Below, piece by piece: positions 17,744 through 30,100 of a DNA stretch of 64,000 nt (the stretch's first letter is position 1; each line of letters begins with the position of its first letter). Source of the DNA: Chionoecetes opilio (taxonomy: Eukaryota; Arthropoda; Malacostraca; Decapoda; Majidae); assembly GCA_016584305.1 (NCBI GenBank), contig JACEEZ010018170.1, positions 486,193 to 550,192 on the forward strand. Reading direction: 5' to 3'. A model generated the notes under the pieces. The model was not told the DNA's origin, ran no database searches, and worked only from the letters and a program-made list of their open reading frames with translations. The translations under genes were made by a program, and so were the position numbers.

Positions 17744-17749
17744 CACGTG
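17744..17749. promoter_or_regulatory. CACGTG E-box upstream of PDCD2
   Basis: A perfect palindromic E-box 34 bp upstream of the PDCD2 ATG on the minus strand, in the presumed promoter/5'UTR. CACGTG is the MYC/MAX and USF site, fitting a ribosome-biogenesis gene. This is inference from position and motif only. Confidence 0.35.
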
Positions 17750-18390
17750 GCTTTGTTTTTATTTAGCATCGGGAAAACATGTCGTACGGGGAAGACTCGC
17801 CGCGGCCTATGCATTACTTTCATACTTAAAATATGCGAAACAACGAAAAATTTATTAGATGTGATGCTTTTAGTATTAATTGATACAAAGTTATGGTTGT
17901 AAGACCGTTTCGTACTATACTTACCATGGAAGTTCCGACTGACGACTCAAAACAGGCAATGCTACGGTGCGGTAGCTATTTTTACAAAGGTTTGTTCTAC
18001 AGCAGTCTAGAAAACCATTGACAAAGATATTGCGTGAAGCTTAGTAGGAATGAATACAAAAGCTCTCAGGCCTCAGAAACAAGCATATAATACATTTATG
18101 AATAGATCTTGAAATCTCCCTGAACCCCATTTCAAAGATAACTCAAATATTCAAATGTCATAATTGCCTTCCCTTATGATTCTGAATTATCTTAACAGTC
18201 TATATATTTATTCACAATTGCATCTATCTATGCATACGTTTCCTGAGTGGTGTGCATGTCAACTTTTGAGGTTAGGTATGTGATTTCATGGGAAAAAAAT
18301 CAAAATATATCTTATGTACATTATTACACACTACAATATATATTTCATGACATAGATCACACACATATCAGCAGGGACATGCAGATATCA

Positions 18391-21300
18391 TTATAACGTC
18401 TTCAGGAAGTCATTGTAGGCTTGCACAGAGGATTTGGCAAGGTTGGTACAAAACTCAGCATCTGTGCCTGATACAAGTGCCTTTGGGGACACATAGTTGG
18501 GCTCGCAGGGGTCGTACTGGTCCCGGCCGAGGTGTTTCAGGAAGCCATGACGCTCCTTTAGCTTGTAGTCCCTTGTTAAGAGGACCTCGGGAAACTGAAC
18601 AAGCTGGGTGTGTGGCAGTCCCATGTGGTTGTGAGCAAAATCAAACCTCCTTAACAATGATACTCCACCTGAAAGACAACATAAGAGAATGATGGCTATT
18701 CGTTCTTCTATGAAAAAAATATTTTAGAATGAAAACCTATAAAAAATTGAGCAAATGATCGCGGTGTGACCCAACTTTACTGAAGAAACGCGATAAATAC
18801 TTTGTAACCACACTTGTATGATTTATGAAATATCATTGAAATGATGCCTAAATCAATAAAGCTATATTTTCTATTAGTTTCTAAGGCTAACTATTTAAAC
18901 ACACAAACCCTTCACCTGCTTTCCAGATCTTTGGCTTGCCAAGCAGCAGGCTCTTCACCTCACTCTTTTCAAAGCCCATCTCTTCCAACACAGCAAAGGA
19001 TGTCCTCTGCAATTAAATCCAGCTTTTACTGCATCCAATGTGTTGCCAGGCTATACATAAGTGCTAAACCAATACAAATTTATACCAGTTACATATGTTT
19101 CTTAACTTCACCATTTTATATTACCTACGAAATTCCAAGTTAATACAAAGCAGAGCATTGAAGATACAGTGTACCTAGATATTGGTTATGTCTACAAGAT
19201 CAATTAGTTTTATATTTCTGTTGCTACCACTTATCAGATATGAATACAATTTGATACATGAATGTTAACATGAACCACAAACCCTAAGGGATGTTAGACG
19301 CACCTTTAAGCTGTGAAGGCTGTAGGTTATGAGCCGGGGCTGTTTTGTTGTCAAATATCGCACTTCCTTATCAGTGAGTTCGAAGGACTGTTGGAAGAAC
19401 CCTAAGCGACTGTCTATGTCAACAGTGCTGGTGAAACAGAAAACATGCATTATTATCACTTATTTTTTTTTTTTTTTAAATAAACATATTAATCATACAT
19501 ATAATTCCATTTTTTGGGATACCCACTACAGGTGCATACACATAAGACACGTCAGGTGACTTTTATCATCAATTAATGCCATCTGCCTAAGGCTCTCAAA
19601 GTCTACATACAGGATGGTTGAAAGCAATAGTACATACAAACACACACGTATTTTTTCCTGCATTCTCTCAGCAATGTATTTTTTCCTGCATCTCTCAGCA
19701 ATGTATTTTTTCCTGCATTCTCTCAGCAATGTATTTTTTCCTGCAATCTCTCAGCAATGTATTTTTTCCTGCATTCTCTCAGCAATGTATTTTTTCCTGC
19801 AATCTCTCAGCAATGTATTTTTTCCTGCATCATCTCAGCAATGTATTTTTTCCTGCAATCTCTCAGCAATGTATTTTTTCCTGCATCATCTCAGCAAAGT
19901 CAAACAATCTCACCTAAAAAGGAGCCAGTAGGGATTCTTTGAGATAACCCGGGCTATCTGTTCGCTGCTGAAACTCATGGTCTCCAGGTAGCTGATTCTG
20001 GCCTGAAGATTTTCAATTTTTTCCTTGAGGATATACGGGTTGACTGTCAGCCATTGGCCAAGGTTGTCTGCTCCAACACCCACGTCATGCAGGAACCTGA
20101 AGCAAACATAAGAACATAAGAAAATAAGGAAGCTACAAGAGGCCGCGAGACCTACACGAGGTAGTTCCTGTTACTTAACTCTACCTAGATCCACCTCTCT
20201 CAAACATTAGGCATAGAGCAAAACTTTGATGCTTTGAGGGTCGTGTTGTCATGTTGACTCATCATCACTGCACCAATTATGTACAGTAAATTTCAAGGCA
20301 CCTATAATACAAAGTGACTCTACACATTTAAATCCTATAGGTACCAATAAAACAATTACCACTGATTTCTTCACTCAGAGGTCCAAAGGGTTCTAAGACA
20401 GTGTCACATATCAAGACATAACAAGCACTGTCAGAACAAACACATGATAAGGATGTGAACAGTCTTGCCATTTTTCATATCAACAAAAGAGAAACAAGAC
20501 ATCATTGATATTAACCCCTTGACACCCAGAACGTAATTTCCATTGTAATTTTGATACCATTAGACGATTTTTAGTGAATATAAGCAATGTTTTATAGATA
20601 TGACCTGTTTAGTATTCTTGTCGACTAACTAATTTGGTATATTAAGTTACTTTTCGTAATTTTATGGCAAACAACATACGATTCTTTATATAGCAAAGGA
20701 AAGATCTGGGCATGAAGGGGTTAATGTAAAAAAAAAAAAATACACAAACTATTTCATGACAAAGCCAATTGCCCCTCAAACAATCCTGATACTAACACAA
20801 TGTACTGCTTGATGTGTCTTTCAAAGTCCAGAGGAAGGATGAAGCTGCTGACATTTGCACGTCCATCCCAAATGCTGAGATCCACGCCTAGCTTCATCAA
20901 CTGCTGCAGAGTGTAGGATCTTAGGGAGAAAACAGAATGCTGACATAAAATTGAAGGTATGGTTTTGATATCTCTCTCTCTCTCTCAACTGGTGTAGAGT
21001 GTAGGATCTTAGGGAGAAAACAGAATGCTGACATAAAATTGAAGGTATGGCTTTGATATCTCTCTCTCTCTCTCAACTGCTGTAGTGTAGGATCTTAGGG
21101 AGAAAACAGAATGCTGACATAACATTGAAGGTATGGCTTTGATATCTCTCTCTCTCTCTCTCTTGCTTGCTATGAGGATACTACTTGATGACTCTCCAGG
21201 CCTGTGAAGGGTGTGCAGCTGTGGGAGATGGGGAACAAAGGGCAGAAGCTAGCATATACACACCTGGGCACACGTCATGTAAAACTTTTAGAGCGAGCTG

Positions 21301-22397
21301 CCTCATAATGATTACAGATTATCACGTTTCTGCCTCCAAACCCATCTGTCAATTTGCATCTGTGGAGTGACTGGTGTGTCGATGCTAAATTCTGAGCTTC
21401 CCACTCTCCCTCATGTATTTGATATATAGTTAATATGCAGATAGGATGACAGGCAAATTTATGTTAAATGATCCCTTAGTACCGAAATTTATCAGCGATG
21501 GACCTTTACTTCCTTACTTTGTTTACCGTTATTCTATTGCTCAATACTTATATTGCTATGTACTTAAACTCTTACTTGACTCATAACAACCCTTTGATTC
21601 TTCTGTTTCATTACTTGCATTAATGCTTTAGTTTACTGAGTTCCTTACTTGAGGTATACATGAGCAGAACAGCTGGTGGGAATGTGAGAGGATAATCCCT
21701 GGAAAGTGGGAGGATAGATTTTAGGAGTATGTGATAAAGACACAATGTGAGAACTGGAATGTGGGAAGGTGAGGTGAATGACAGGTGCAAATAGAGACGC
21801 TTCTAACATTACCACTCCCTACAGGGAATACATATGTAATGAGGGAAAGGGAACCGAGGTAGGCACTACACATACAGGCATCAGCACAGACTACATAGAC
21901 TAGACTAGACCTTACTTGTTGACATAAGCAGCCAGGTTGAAGGAAGGTCTCAGCTCAGGGGCCAAGACATCAATATCTGAGACATCGCTGGGGGGTAGGA
22001 GGACAGACTCACTCTTTTGACTTCTTGTCCATTGAATTTCATCTATCCAGTTCTCCTCTTCATATATTACTTGGGGAACATCCTTAACTACCTCCACTGA
22101 ACCTTTCAATTCATTCTCACTCAATTCACCACCAGGCGCCGGGGAACTCAAATCTCTGAGGTGCATCAAAGCATGTCTGTTCCTCACATGTTTAGTGTCA
22201 TTATTTCCTTTAAAACTGTAATATCTAACAGCATTCTTATAGTAGCATTTATCAATGTCCCTTTCATGAATGGTGGTGAGGAAATTATGTTCATGTTTCA
22301 CCACAAAAACAGAGGTTGAGATTTGTCTCCAGAGTGCTGGAGAATATTTCACTGGAGACTTTGCCACTCTGAGGAGAACGTTTAGTGTGTGATTCAT
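18391..22397 (-). CDS. MTERF3: Transcription termination factor 3, mitochondrial
   Basis: Six coding exons in transcript order: 22397-21916, 20919-20797, 20096-19914, 19427-19304, 19006-18916 and 18668-18391. All are in phase with GT-AG junctions and give 426 residues (human ~417). The mTERF repeats start near residue 160. Diagnostic motifs are LMKLGVDLSIWDG, LDFERHIKQYIVFLHDVGV, RLGFFQQSFELT, GFEKSEVKSLLLGKPKIW, and near the end FLKHLGRDQYDPCEPNYVS and FLKTL. The N-terminus is a basic, hydroxylated leader consistent with mitochondrial import. The family represses mitochondrial transcription and helps assemble the large mitoribosomal subunit. The ATG at 22397 lies 7 bp inside an exon whose acceptor (ctttcag) ends at 22405, so a non-coding 5' exon lies upstream. 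The exon 3 acceptor is embedded in a CR1 tail. The exon 2 acceptor region is tandemly triplicated. A minus-strand AATAAA lies ~180 bp past the stop. Confidence 0.93.
19650..19897. repeat. ~28-bp tandem repeat, about nine units
   Basis: Units of tctcagcaatgtattttttc plus ctgcat/ctgcaat variants, in the MTERF3 intron. Open frames over it are repeat artefacts. Confidence 0.95.
20106..20170 (-). mobile_element. CR1-type LINE 3' end forming a splice-acceptor tract
   Basis: On the minus strand it ends cttattttcttatgttctta, followed by tgtttgcttcag and MTERF3 exon 3 (high end 20096). The element supplies the pyrimidine tract. Confidence 0.8.
20511..20724 (-). mobile_element. piggyBac-like MITE, copy 5
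   Basis: TTAACCCCTTGACACCCAGAACG..GGGCATGAAGGGGTTAA, in an MTERF3 intron. Confidence 0.8.
20895..21165. repeat. ~80-bp tandem triplication spanning a splice acceptor
   Basis: The block gtgtaggatcttagggagaa..ttgatatctctctctc occurs three times. The first copy contains the real MTERF3 exon 2 acceptor (minus strand, ccctaag before ATCC); the other two repeat that junction in the intron. Confidence 0.9.
21650..21850 (+). pseudogene. Possible degraded retroelement sequence
   Basis: The wording gatgaatgacaggtgcaaat..gagacgcttctaac resembles the end of the fragment at 33320-33560. No intact frame is present. This is a weak call. Confidence 0.25.
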
Positions 22398-23798
22398 TGC
22401 GGCTCTGAAAAGAAACAATGCATGAAATATTAAAATAGCCTTTCCTATAAGACCTCTTACTCCTCAACAACAAGTTATGTTATTGTACATCAATAGGTAA
22501 TTAATATGAACAACTAAGCTTCTTCAAATAACCACTTTAAGAAATTTATAGTAAGGAGACTGGGTTGTATTTAATTATGATTTACATTTTACTTCTTGTT
22601 ATCTGTTGTTTACATGGCTTTTTTTCCCCGAGCTGCGGATACTCTCATGAAGGGTTAAGTAAGAGCAGGAAATTAGAACATGGGTTAAATTACAAAGTTA
22701 AAACGTGTGATCAGGTTTGAGTTAAGTTGGAGGGGTTATATGGGTTAATTAGTTTCCTCATCTTTCTTGCCTTATAAAACCCTGGTTCCTGAAGGGTCCC
22801 CAAGACTGTGGAGAACATTAGAGGCAAAATGAAGTATCTGAGTCATTCTTTTCAGATAGTGACTAACATACGAAACACAAAGATACATCGAAAGATCAAA
22901 GTTGTGACCACCAAATGCATTATGGTGTAATAGTAGAAAATTACCTAAATAAATATTTTGTATACGCAGCCTCCTCAGTTAGGTCTGGTAACGTAACCAA
23001 TGTCCATGTATTGCATCAAACTACAGTTTTAGTGTTATGATAAATAATCCCAATAATGAAATACCCTTTATTCTTTCTTTTCATCTATGACAAGTGAAAC
23101 TGTCACCGAAAATTTCCAAGTCGGCGAATGTTCCACTGTCGGCGAGTTCTCGGTTGGTGTTTGTGAGAGAAGTCCGATCGGCGACAGTTCCATAAACCAT
23201 TAATACTTGGTTACTTTACTTATTACTAAAGTGAGTCGTAAAGGCATGCAGGGAACAGGCAAATCAGGAACCGGATCATTTGTCTTACGTGTGTGATGAA
23301 CTATCTAGTGCTGATTTGCTGCTTTCCTTGTCTTTGAATCACATCTCTTGCTCGTCTAAATAGGAATCGGTGGCCTCTCCCCACGGTATCGCATAAGTAT
23401 TGGCCTCTGCGGCTCTGCCCTCTTCTTTTGTTGTTGTTGTTGGGAGTTTGATGGGGCCGCGCAGGCTGCAGGTTAGATCCTGTGCAGAGCTGCAGTTGGC
23501 CTGCTGACTTCTGTAGGAAGGTACTGGTGTGCTTGAGGATTTTGAAGGCCAAGCCGGGGTCTGGAGAGCCACCCAGGGGTCAGCTAGAGTTGGTCTGCAG
23601 AGGAGGAGTGCCATGCGGTGGGAGTTGTGGCGAGGACAATGCAGGAGGAGGTGTTCAGGGCTTCAGGCGTGTCCTGTTGCCCTCTTGTTGTTGTTGTTGT
23701 TCTTGCTCCTGCTGTGCCGTACAACAAGTGATAAACATTGATGATTATGATGATGAACATTCAATTCATGATGGCCGACTGGCTGATCCTTCAACGCT

Positions 23799-23855
23799 GA
23801 TTGGCTACTGAGTGTAAACAAACCCGCTGATTGGCCTTTCGAATTTGGCGGGAAA
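23799..23855. promoter_or_regulatory. Candidate bidirectional promoter: two inverted CCAAT boxes and an E2F-type site
   Basis: GATTGG (inverted CCAAT) occurs at 23799-23804 and 23829-23834, exactly 30 bp apart, and TTTGGCGGGAAA, an E2F consensus, at 23844-23855. The region lies between MTERF3 (minus) and the XNDC1-like gene (plus, ATG 24117). Paired NF-Y boxes about three helical turns apart next to E2F are typical of cell-cycle and repair gene promoters. Function is inferred. Confidence 0.5.
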
Positions 23856-24116
23856 TATGTAAACATTAGAGAGACGTAAAGATAAATAAATAAATAATGA
23901 TATACATTATAGGTCTTTTTGTAATTTTCATGAGTGTGTATTTCATCGTTTCAATAACAAAATAGAAGCTTTATGACGAGGAAAAACATATAATACATGA
24001 TTATAAAAGCATTAGGCATACTATTGGCGCGAAAACATAGAGAAGTAAACACACGCGGTGACCTTGAGACTTGAAGTGCTACAACGGGATAATAGAAAAA
24101 GTATCCTTGAAGTGCC

Positions 24117-27100
24117 ATGCCTCCGATAGTAGTGAAACACGTCATTTCCTTCACGTCCCAGGTAGGAAGGTGTTAGCAAGGTGTACGAAGTGAGCTGTGA
24201 TGGATAATTGTGTGATATGAATGTTATTGGCGTGTTGTTAGGTGGTACCGTAATGAGGCTATAGGGGTGGGCGTAACTCTGCGTCTGGTATTTCTTAGTA
24301 TGCCATTACGCCCACACCAAAATGATAAGGTCACCACACTGCCTGGCGAGGATTAATGCATGTAGGGAAGAGTGACAAGGAAAGTATCGGAAGTTGGGTA
24401 GCAGAACAACACAACTGGTAATCCAATGTAACTTTTTCACCGTATCTTTTTTGGAAAATTTTTGTTCTACTGCAGTTTGATACAATACAAGGCACGTAAT
24501 TACAACCTACCTTAACCTGCATATCTGACCATTTACAGTCATTTTAACCCCTACTTCAGCCGTCGGAAATTGATAACATAGCGTGTTTGTTGGGGGGGGT
24601 CGAAGTTAGGTTAGTGAACTAGCGGGGGGCTTTAGTCACCTAACAATTAGGTCTGGTACGTATCCAATGTCCATGTAATGTATTAAGCTACAGTTTTACC
24701 ATTCAATTAAATAAGTAAAATAAACAAAAATACTTCAGATTGATAATCAATCAATCAATCATTGGGGGCATACGCCGGGGGGCGCGTCGCCTCGCCCACC
24801 CTTCGACGCCACTCCCGGGGGTCACCACGCGCGAGTTCCCATGCAGGCTCCTTTCCCATACCAAGCAGCTCTCGACAAGAAACATCAACTTGCCCCAGTC
24901 ACGAGCCTTGTGGGCGCCTCCTTTGCCTCCTCCACGCCGGATTGTCTCTTACAGATACAACCCGATGGGAAGGATCGGTTTCAGGGTAGCGTGCCACATG
25001 CCCATATAGCCGAAGTTGGCGCTGACGGACTATGCAGGTAATAGGCCTCGATTCAGTCTCACGGTGCAATCGCTGATTTGACACGTAATCATCCCAGCGA
25101 TACCCCATGATTCTGCGAAGACACTTATTACCAAAGGCATTGATTCGTCTCTGCAAGTCACTATTTAGTGTCCATGTCTCACAACCATAGAGTAAGACAG
25201 GGATCACAAGCGACTTGAAGATCCAGATCTTTGTCCTCCTGCACAGGTACCGACAACGCCAAATACTCCCGCTGAGCGAGTCCATAACACCGTGGGCTAT
25301 GTCAATCCGCCGTAAGACTTCTTGACGTGACCCGCCGTCATTATGGACTGCGCTACCAAGGTATGTAAAACTTTCCAAGATCTCAATGTCCTCGCCACAC
25401 GCATGAACAGACTGTACTGCTTCATCTAGTAAGTCTCCAAACACCTGGACCTTGGTCTTGAGCCAGGAGACCTCAAGTCCCAAAGGCTTTGCCTCCTCGT
25501 GCAGCGCTTCGAGAGCCATCACCAGGACCTCCAGCGACTCAGCAAAGATTATTGCATCATCGGCAAAAACAAGATCAGTGATCTTGGTGTTGCCCACGGA
25601 TGCTCCACAATCACTTTGATCTACAACCTTGTCCAATACCCAGTCCATACAAGCGTTGAAAAGGGATGGGGCAAGGACACACCCTTGCCTCACTCCTGTA
25701 TTCACAGGAAAGAAGCTGGATACACCTGCCCCACACTTCACAGCACTCTCAGTCCCAGAATACAGACCAGTTATCAAACCAATAGTCCTTGCAGGAATCC
25801 CTCGAAGTCGCAGAAGATCCCAGAGTGACTCACGATGCACTGAGTCAAACGCCTTCTTGAGATCAACATAGGCTGCAAGCATCCCCTGTCGAAACTCACG
25901 TCGGCGTTCCACCAGGACACGAAGTGCTTATCTAAGTCTGGTATTATTCCAGATGGACACCGAACTCACTTTGGTGGACGAAGCTTTTTTTCTGGTGAGT
26001 TTTGATGTTTTGAATTAATATGTCAACCGTTTCTGTTGCAATTTTTTTTTTCTTTTGGTAAAGGATAGTTTTTTTTTCTTTTTTTAGTTAGGTAAAGGTT
26101 ATCCCTAGGTTAGGTTAGGTATAGTTTCGGTTAGGTTCAATTATTATATATATTGTTTTCATTTGAAAAAAAAAAAAAAAAAAAAAAAGATTTGCGACAG
26201 AAACGGCTAGCAGATTAATTCAAAGCACATCAAAACTTACCAGAAAAAAATAGTTTCGTCCACAAAAGGAAGTTCCGTCTTCATCTGGAAATTTACCCTA
26301 AGTCTATCAGAAAAAATGTTTCATCCTAGAAATAGTAGGATGTTAAGAGACCAAATAATACCTTTTTATTTAGAAAGCTTTTCCATTTATGTTTCTGATA
26401 TATGAGCCAATATCATCTGTAGGCTTTTATTTCTCTGAGCTCTCCGGAGGGTGGCACTGTGGAAGTGTCAAGATTAACTGCTTTTCTCTCCATCACAGTT
26501 CACTTACACTTTTCATACTTATTACTCCTATTACTTTTACATCACAAGGAACTGGCCAAGGGCACAACAAAAATGGGTAATACAAAGCCCGCTTAGTTGC
26601 CAGTCCCATAAAGAAGACAGTAAGAGAATAAAATAAAAAAGAGGGGTGAGCGAATTTAGTTTCAGCAATTTTAGTTAGTTTTAGCCAACTTATTATTACT
26701 ATTACTTATTATTACTATTACTTATTATTACTATTACTATTACTTATACTTATTACTTACTATTATTGTTACTCCATACGACATGAATAACAAAAAGGTG
26801 TATATACCTAGTCAGACCTTTTTTTCCACACCCATGTTATGTTTGTGTACAGGAACTACCACGTGCAGGTCTCGTGGCCTCTTGTAGCTTCCTTATGTTC
26901 TTATGTTCTCGCGGCCTCTTGTAGCTCATTATTTTCTTTTGTTCTTATGTTCTTATGTTCTCGCGGCCTCTTGTAGCTTCATTATTTTCTTTTGTTCTTA
27001 TGTTCTTATGTTCTCGCGGCTTCTTGTAGCTTCCTTATGTTCTTATGTTCTCGCGGCCTCTTGTAGCTTCCTTATTTTCTTTTGTTCTTATGTTTCACGG

Positions 27101-30100
27101 CTTCTTGTAGCTTCCTTATGTTCTTATGTTCTTCAGGACCCCAAGCACACCGTGAGGGAGCTAGTGGAGGGGCGGGGGGCGTGGCTCAAGCAGAAGACCG
27201 ACAAGTCCACCAGCCTGCGTGCCGACCTGCAGCTGGAGAAGGCAACACAAATATCCTACATAGATATTGGTAAGGGCGTCGTATCAAAGGCATGTGTGTT
27301 GTTGGGTGTAGGAAGGTAGTGGTTGTGGTAGTAGTACGTAGTAGACAGGTAGTTAGTGCAGAGTCATTAGAGAGCTTTAAAGGGAGGCTAGATAAATTCA
27401 TGGATGGGGATGAAAGGTAGATGTAGGTAGTGTTAAGTAACAGGAACTACCTTGTGTAGGTCTCACGGCCTCTTGTAGCTTCCTTATTTTCTTATGTTCT
27501 TATGTAGTTGTCGTAGTAGTGGTAGTTGTAATATTAGTAAAATTGGTCTGTATGTACAATGTCTCAGTTATGTATTTATAAGGATAGGCGAGGAAATTAC
27601 ACATAATACATTTATATTGTGATGTAAAGAGATATGACATGACTTACAAGAACAGGAATAACTACTGCCATAAAGCAACAAAAGAAAAGATATAGTCTAT
27701 ACAGAATGTTGTGCAAATCTCACATGAAAGAATGAATACACACCCTTTCTTCCTCAGAACATAGAGGTCAATCGTAAGTCAACATGAGCGATATAACACA
27801 AATAAAGTTCCCTATTCACACTATGCACTTCCATGGGCAGGGAACGCAGGGAGTGTGATGATCGGCTTGGAGGTGGGCCGCTCTGCCTGGCCCCTCGACA
27901 GGCCTTATGTGACTCTCATCCCCTCGCAGACCTTCATGACGCGTGCAGAAGTGTTCGCCGGACAGAACAGGAACACTGTCCACATGTTCAACTCGGGTCA
28001 GTCTCATCCATAATTTGATTTGTTTATAGAAAGATAGGAGTGTGAGAGAGGCCAGTTTGGAGAGAGAGATTGTGTGTGTGTATGTGTGTATTTATAAATT
28101 TACAGGATTGAGTCAAGCTCGTAATGTTCCATCTTTTAATATCCTATTATCATATTTTCTTTGAATTATGTATACTGCTTCCTCTAGTTGTGTATTCCAT
28201 TGATCTATTGCTCTATTTGGAAAACTGTACTTGTGTATGTGTATGTGTGTGTTTGTTTGTGTGTGTTACTCCATTGAGGAACCAGCATCAATGAATATTA
28301 ACCCCTTGAGGCCCAGAACGTAATTTCCATTGTAATTTGGGTACCATTAGACGATTTTTAGTGAATATAAGCAATATTTTATAGATATGACCTGTTTAGT
28401 ATCCAAGTCTACTAGTTAATTTGGTATATCAAGTTACTTTTCGTAATTTTATGGCTAGTAACAGACAATTTTATATAGCAAAGGAAAGATCTGGTCGTGA
28501 AGGGGTTAATATTAAACTAGACTGTCGAAAGATTGGCTGAATTGATATATAATTATGAGGCAAGTACTTATACTGTACTACCATATCCTTACTGGTGATT
28601 ATGTGCTTAGTTGCCTGATTTGGAATGCACATTGTCTTTATTCAGATAAAATGGACGAGACATCCAGGAAGGAGGAATGGGACAGGGTGAGGATTGTGTG
28701 TGTGCAGCCTTACCCTTGTCCTAACCAGTTTGGAATCTCCATGCTCAAAATGTACTCTGAATCCAAGGTAATGAGACCCAGCATTCAGTCCAGGCTTTCT
28801 GCTCTTTGGTGTTGATCATGATGGCAGTTATACGAGTACTGGTTGAAGTTCAAGGAACACGCAACAAATAAGACCAAACGGCATGGTTCCTCAAAACACG
28901 GCCAGAACACTGCAAAACCCCGCACTTTCGTCCCATCAGATGTACCTAGCCCCCTAGCCTTATGTTCCCTACCTTTGCTTGTGTTATTTTCATGTGTTGA
29001 CCGTAGAGTTATTACATTGTTATTTTCTGTTACTTCCAGTCTTTAGTTTTGCTCCCCTGAGAACAGCTTGGGAAGTGAAAAGAAGAGAGAACTGCACAAG
29101 CTATTTCCTCTCCGATAGAAGCCATGACTTTTCAGGTTTTTTTGTTAATCCTTGGCCCACGTATAAATTTAATTTAAATCTTGACAATTATTAATATAGG
29201 CGCAAATTTGGTCGAGCCTGTTTGGGAACTTCACCTGTATTTATATGATTAGTAAGTAATTAGGTACATGAGATTAATGGAACACAGAGGCAATTGATAC
29301 AAGGTAGTTGCGTTATTGAACTGCCTAATCACGTTATTATCCATGAATTTATCAGCCTCCCTTTAAGCTCTCTACGACTCGCCTAACACTGTCTGCGAGT
29401 CTTCATTTTGCCACCGTACAGTATAACATGTTTTAGCTCTATTTCACTATTCCAGGCAACTCCCAAATCCCAGTCCTGCCTCCTGAGTGACTTCAGTCTT
29501 GGGATATCAGTGAACAAAAAGGATGAACTCTTGGCCAAGCTGAAGTTCTCCTCTCCTGATAACAAGCCAGGACTCTCTGACAGGTATGTTTTGTTAACCC
29601 CTTGAGACCCAGAACGTAATATACATTGTAATTTGACCACCATTAGACGATGTTTAATGAATATAAGCAATATTTTATAGATATGACCTGTTTAGTATCC
29701 TTGTCCACTAGGGATTTTAGTATATTTAGTTATTTTTCGTAATTTTATGGCTAACAACAGACAATTTTTTATAGCAAAGGAAAGATCTGGGCGTGAAAGG
29801 GTTAATGGCACAATGATGAGGGTAAATAGATATACAGTGTAGTCTTAGGCCCTGAGTTGCCTGCTCTCGGAAGCTGTGCAGGGGACGGTGCAACAAAAGT
29901 CTTCATTTCCACCTGTCCATACACCTCAGTCTTACATTTTCCAGGCCTTTCACTCCTGCCTTAGTTATGTTGACATTTTTATCAGCATACTAATTATAAG
30001 CATTTCAAGATAAGGAGAGTGATAACATTTTCAAAACCGATTAAAACTTATTGTTTGAGTCTTTGTAGGTATAGCATTCTGTGTTAAAAGTGGTCATTTG

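Noticed and set aside
19614..19942. Repetitive Phe/Cys-rich frames in three registers
   Set aside because: They come from the ~28-bp tandem repeat in an MTERF3 intron.
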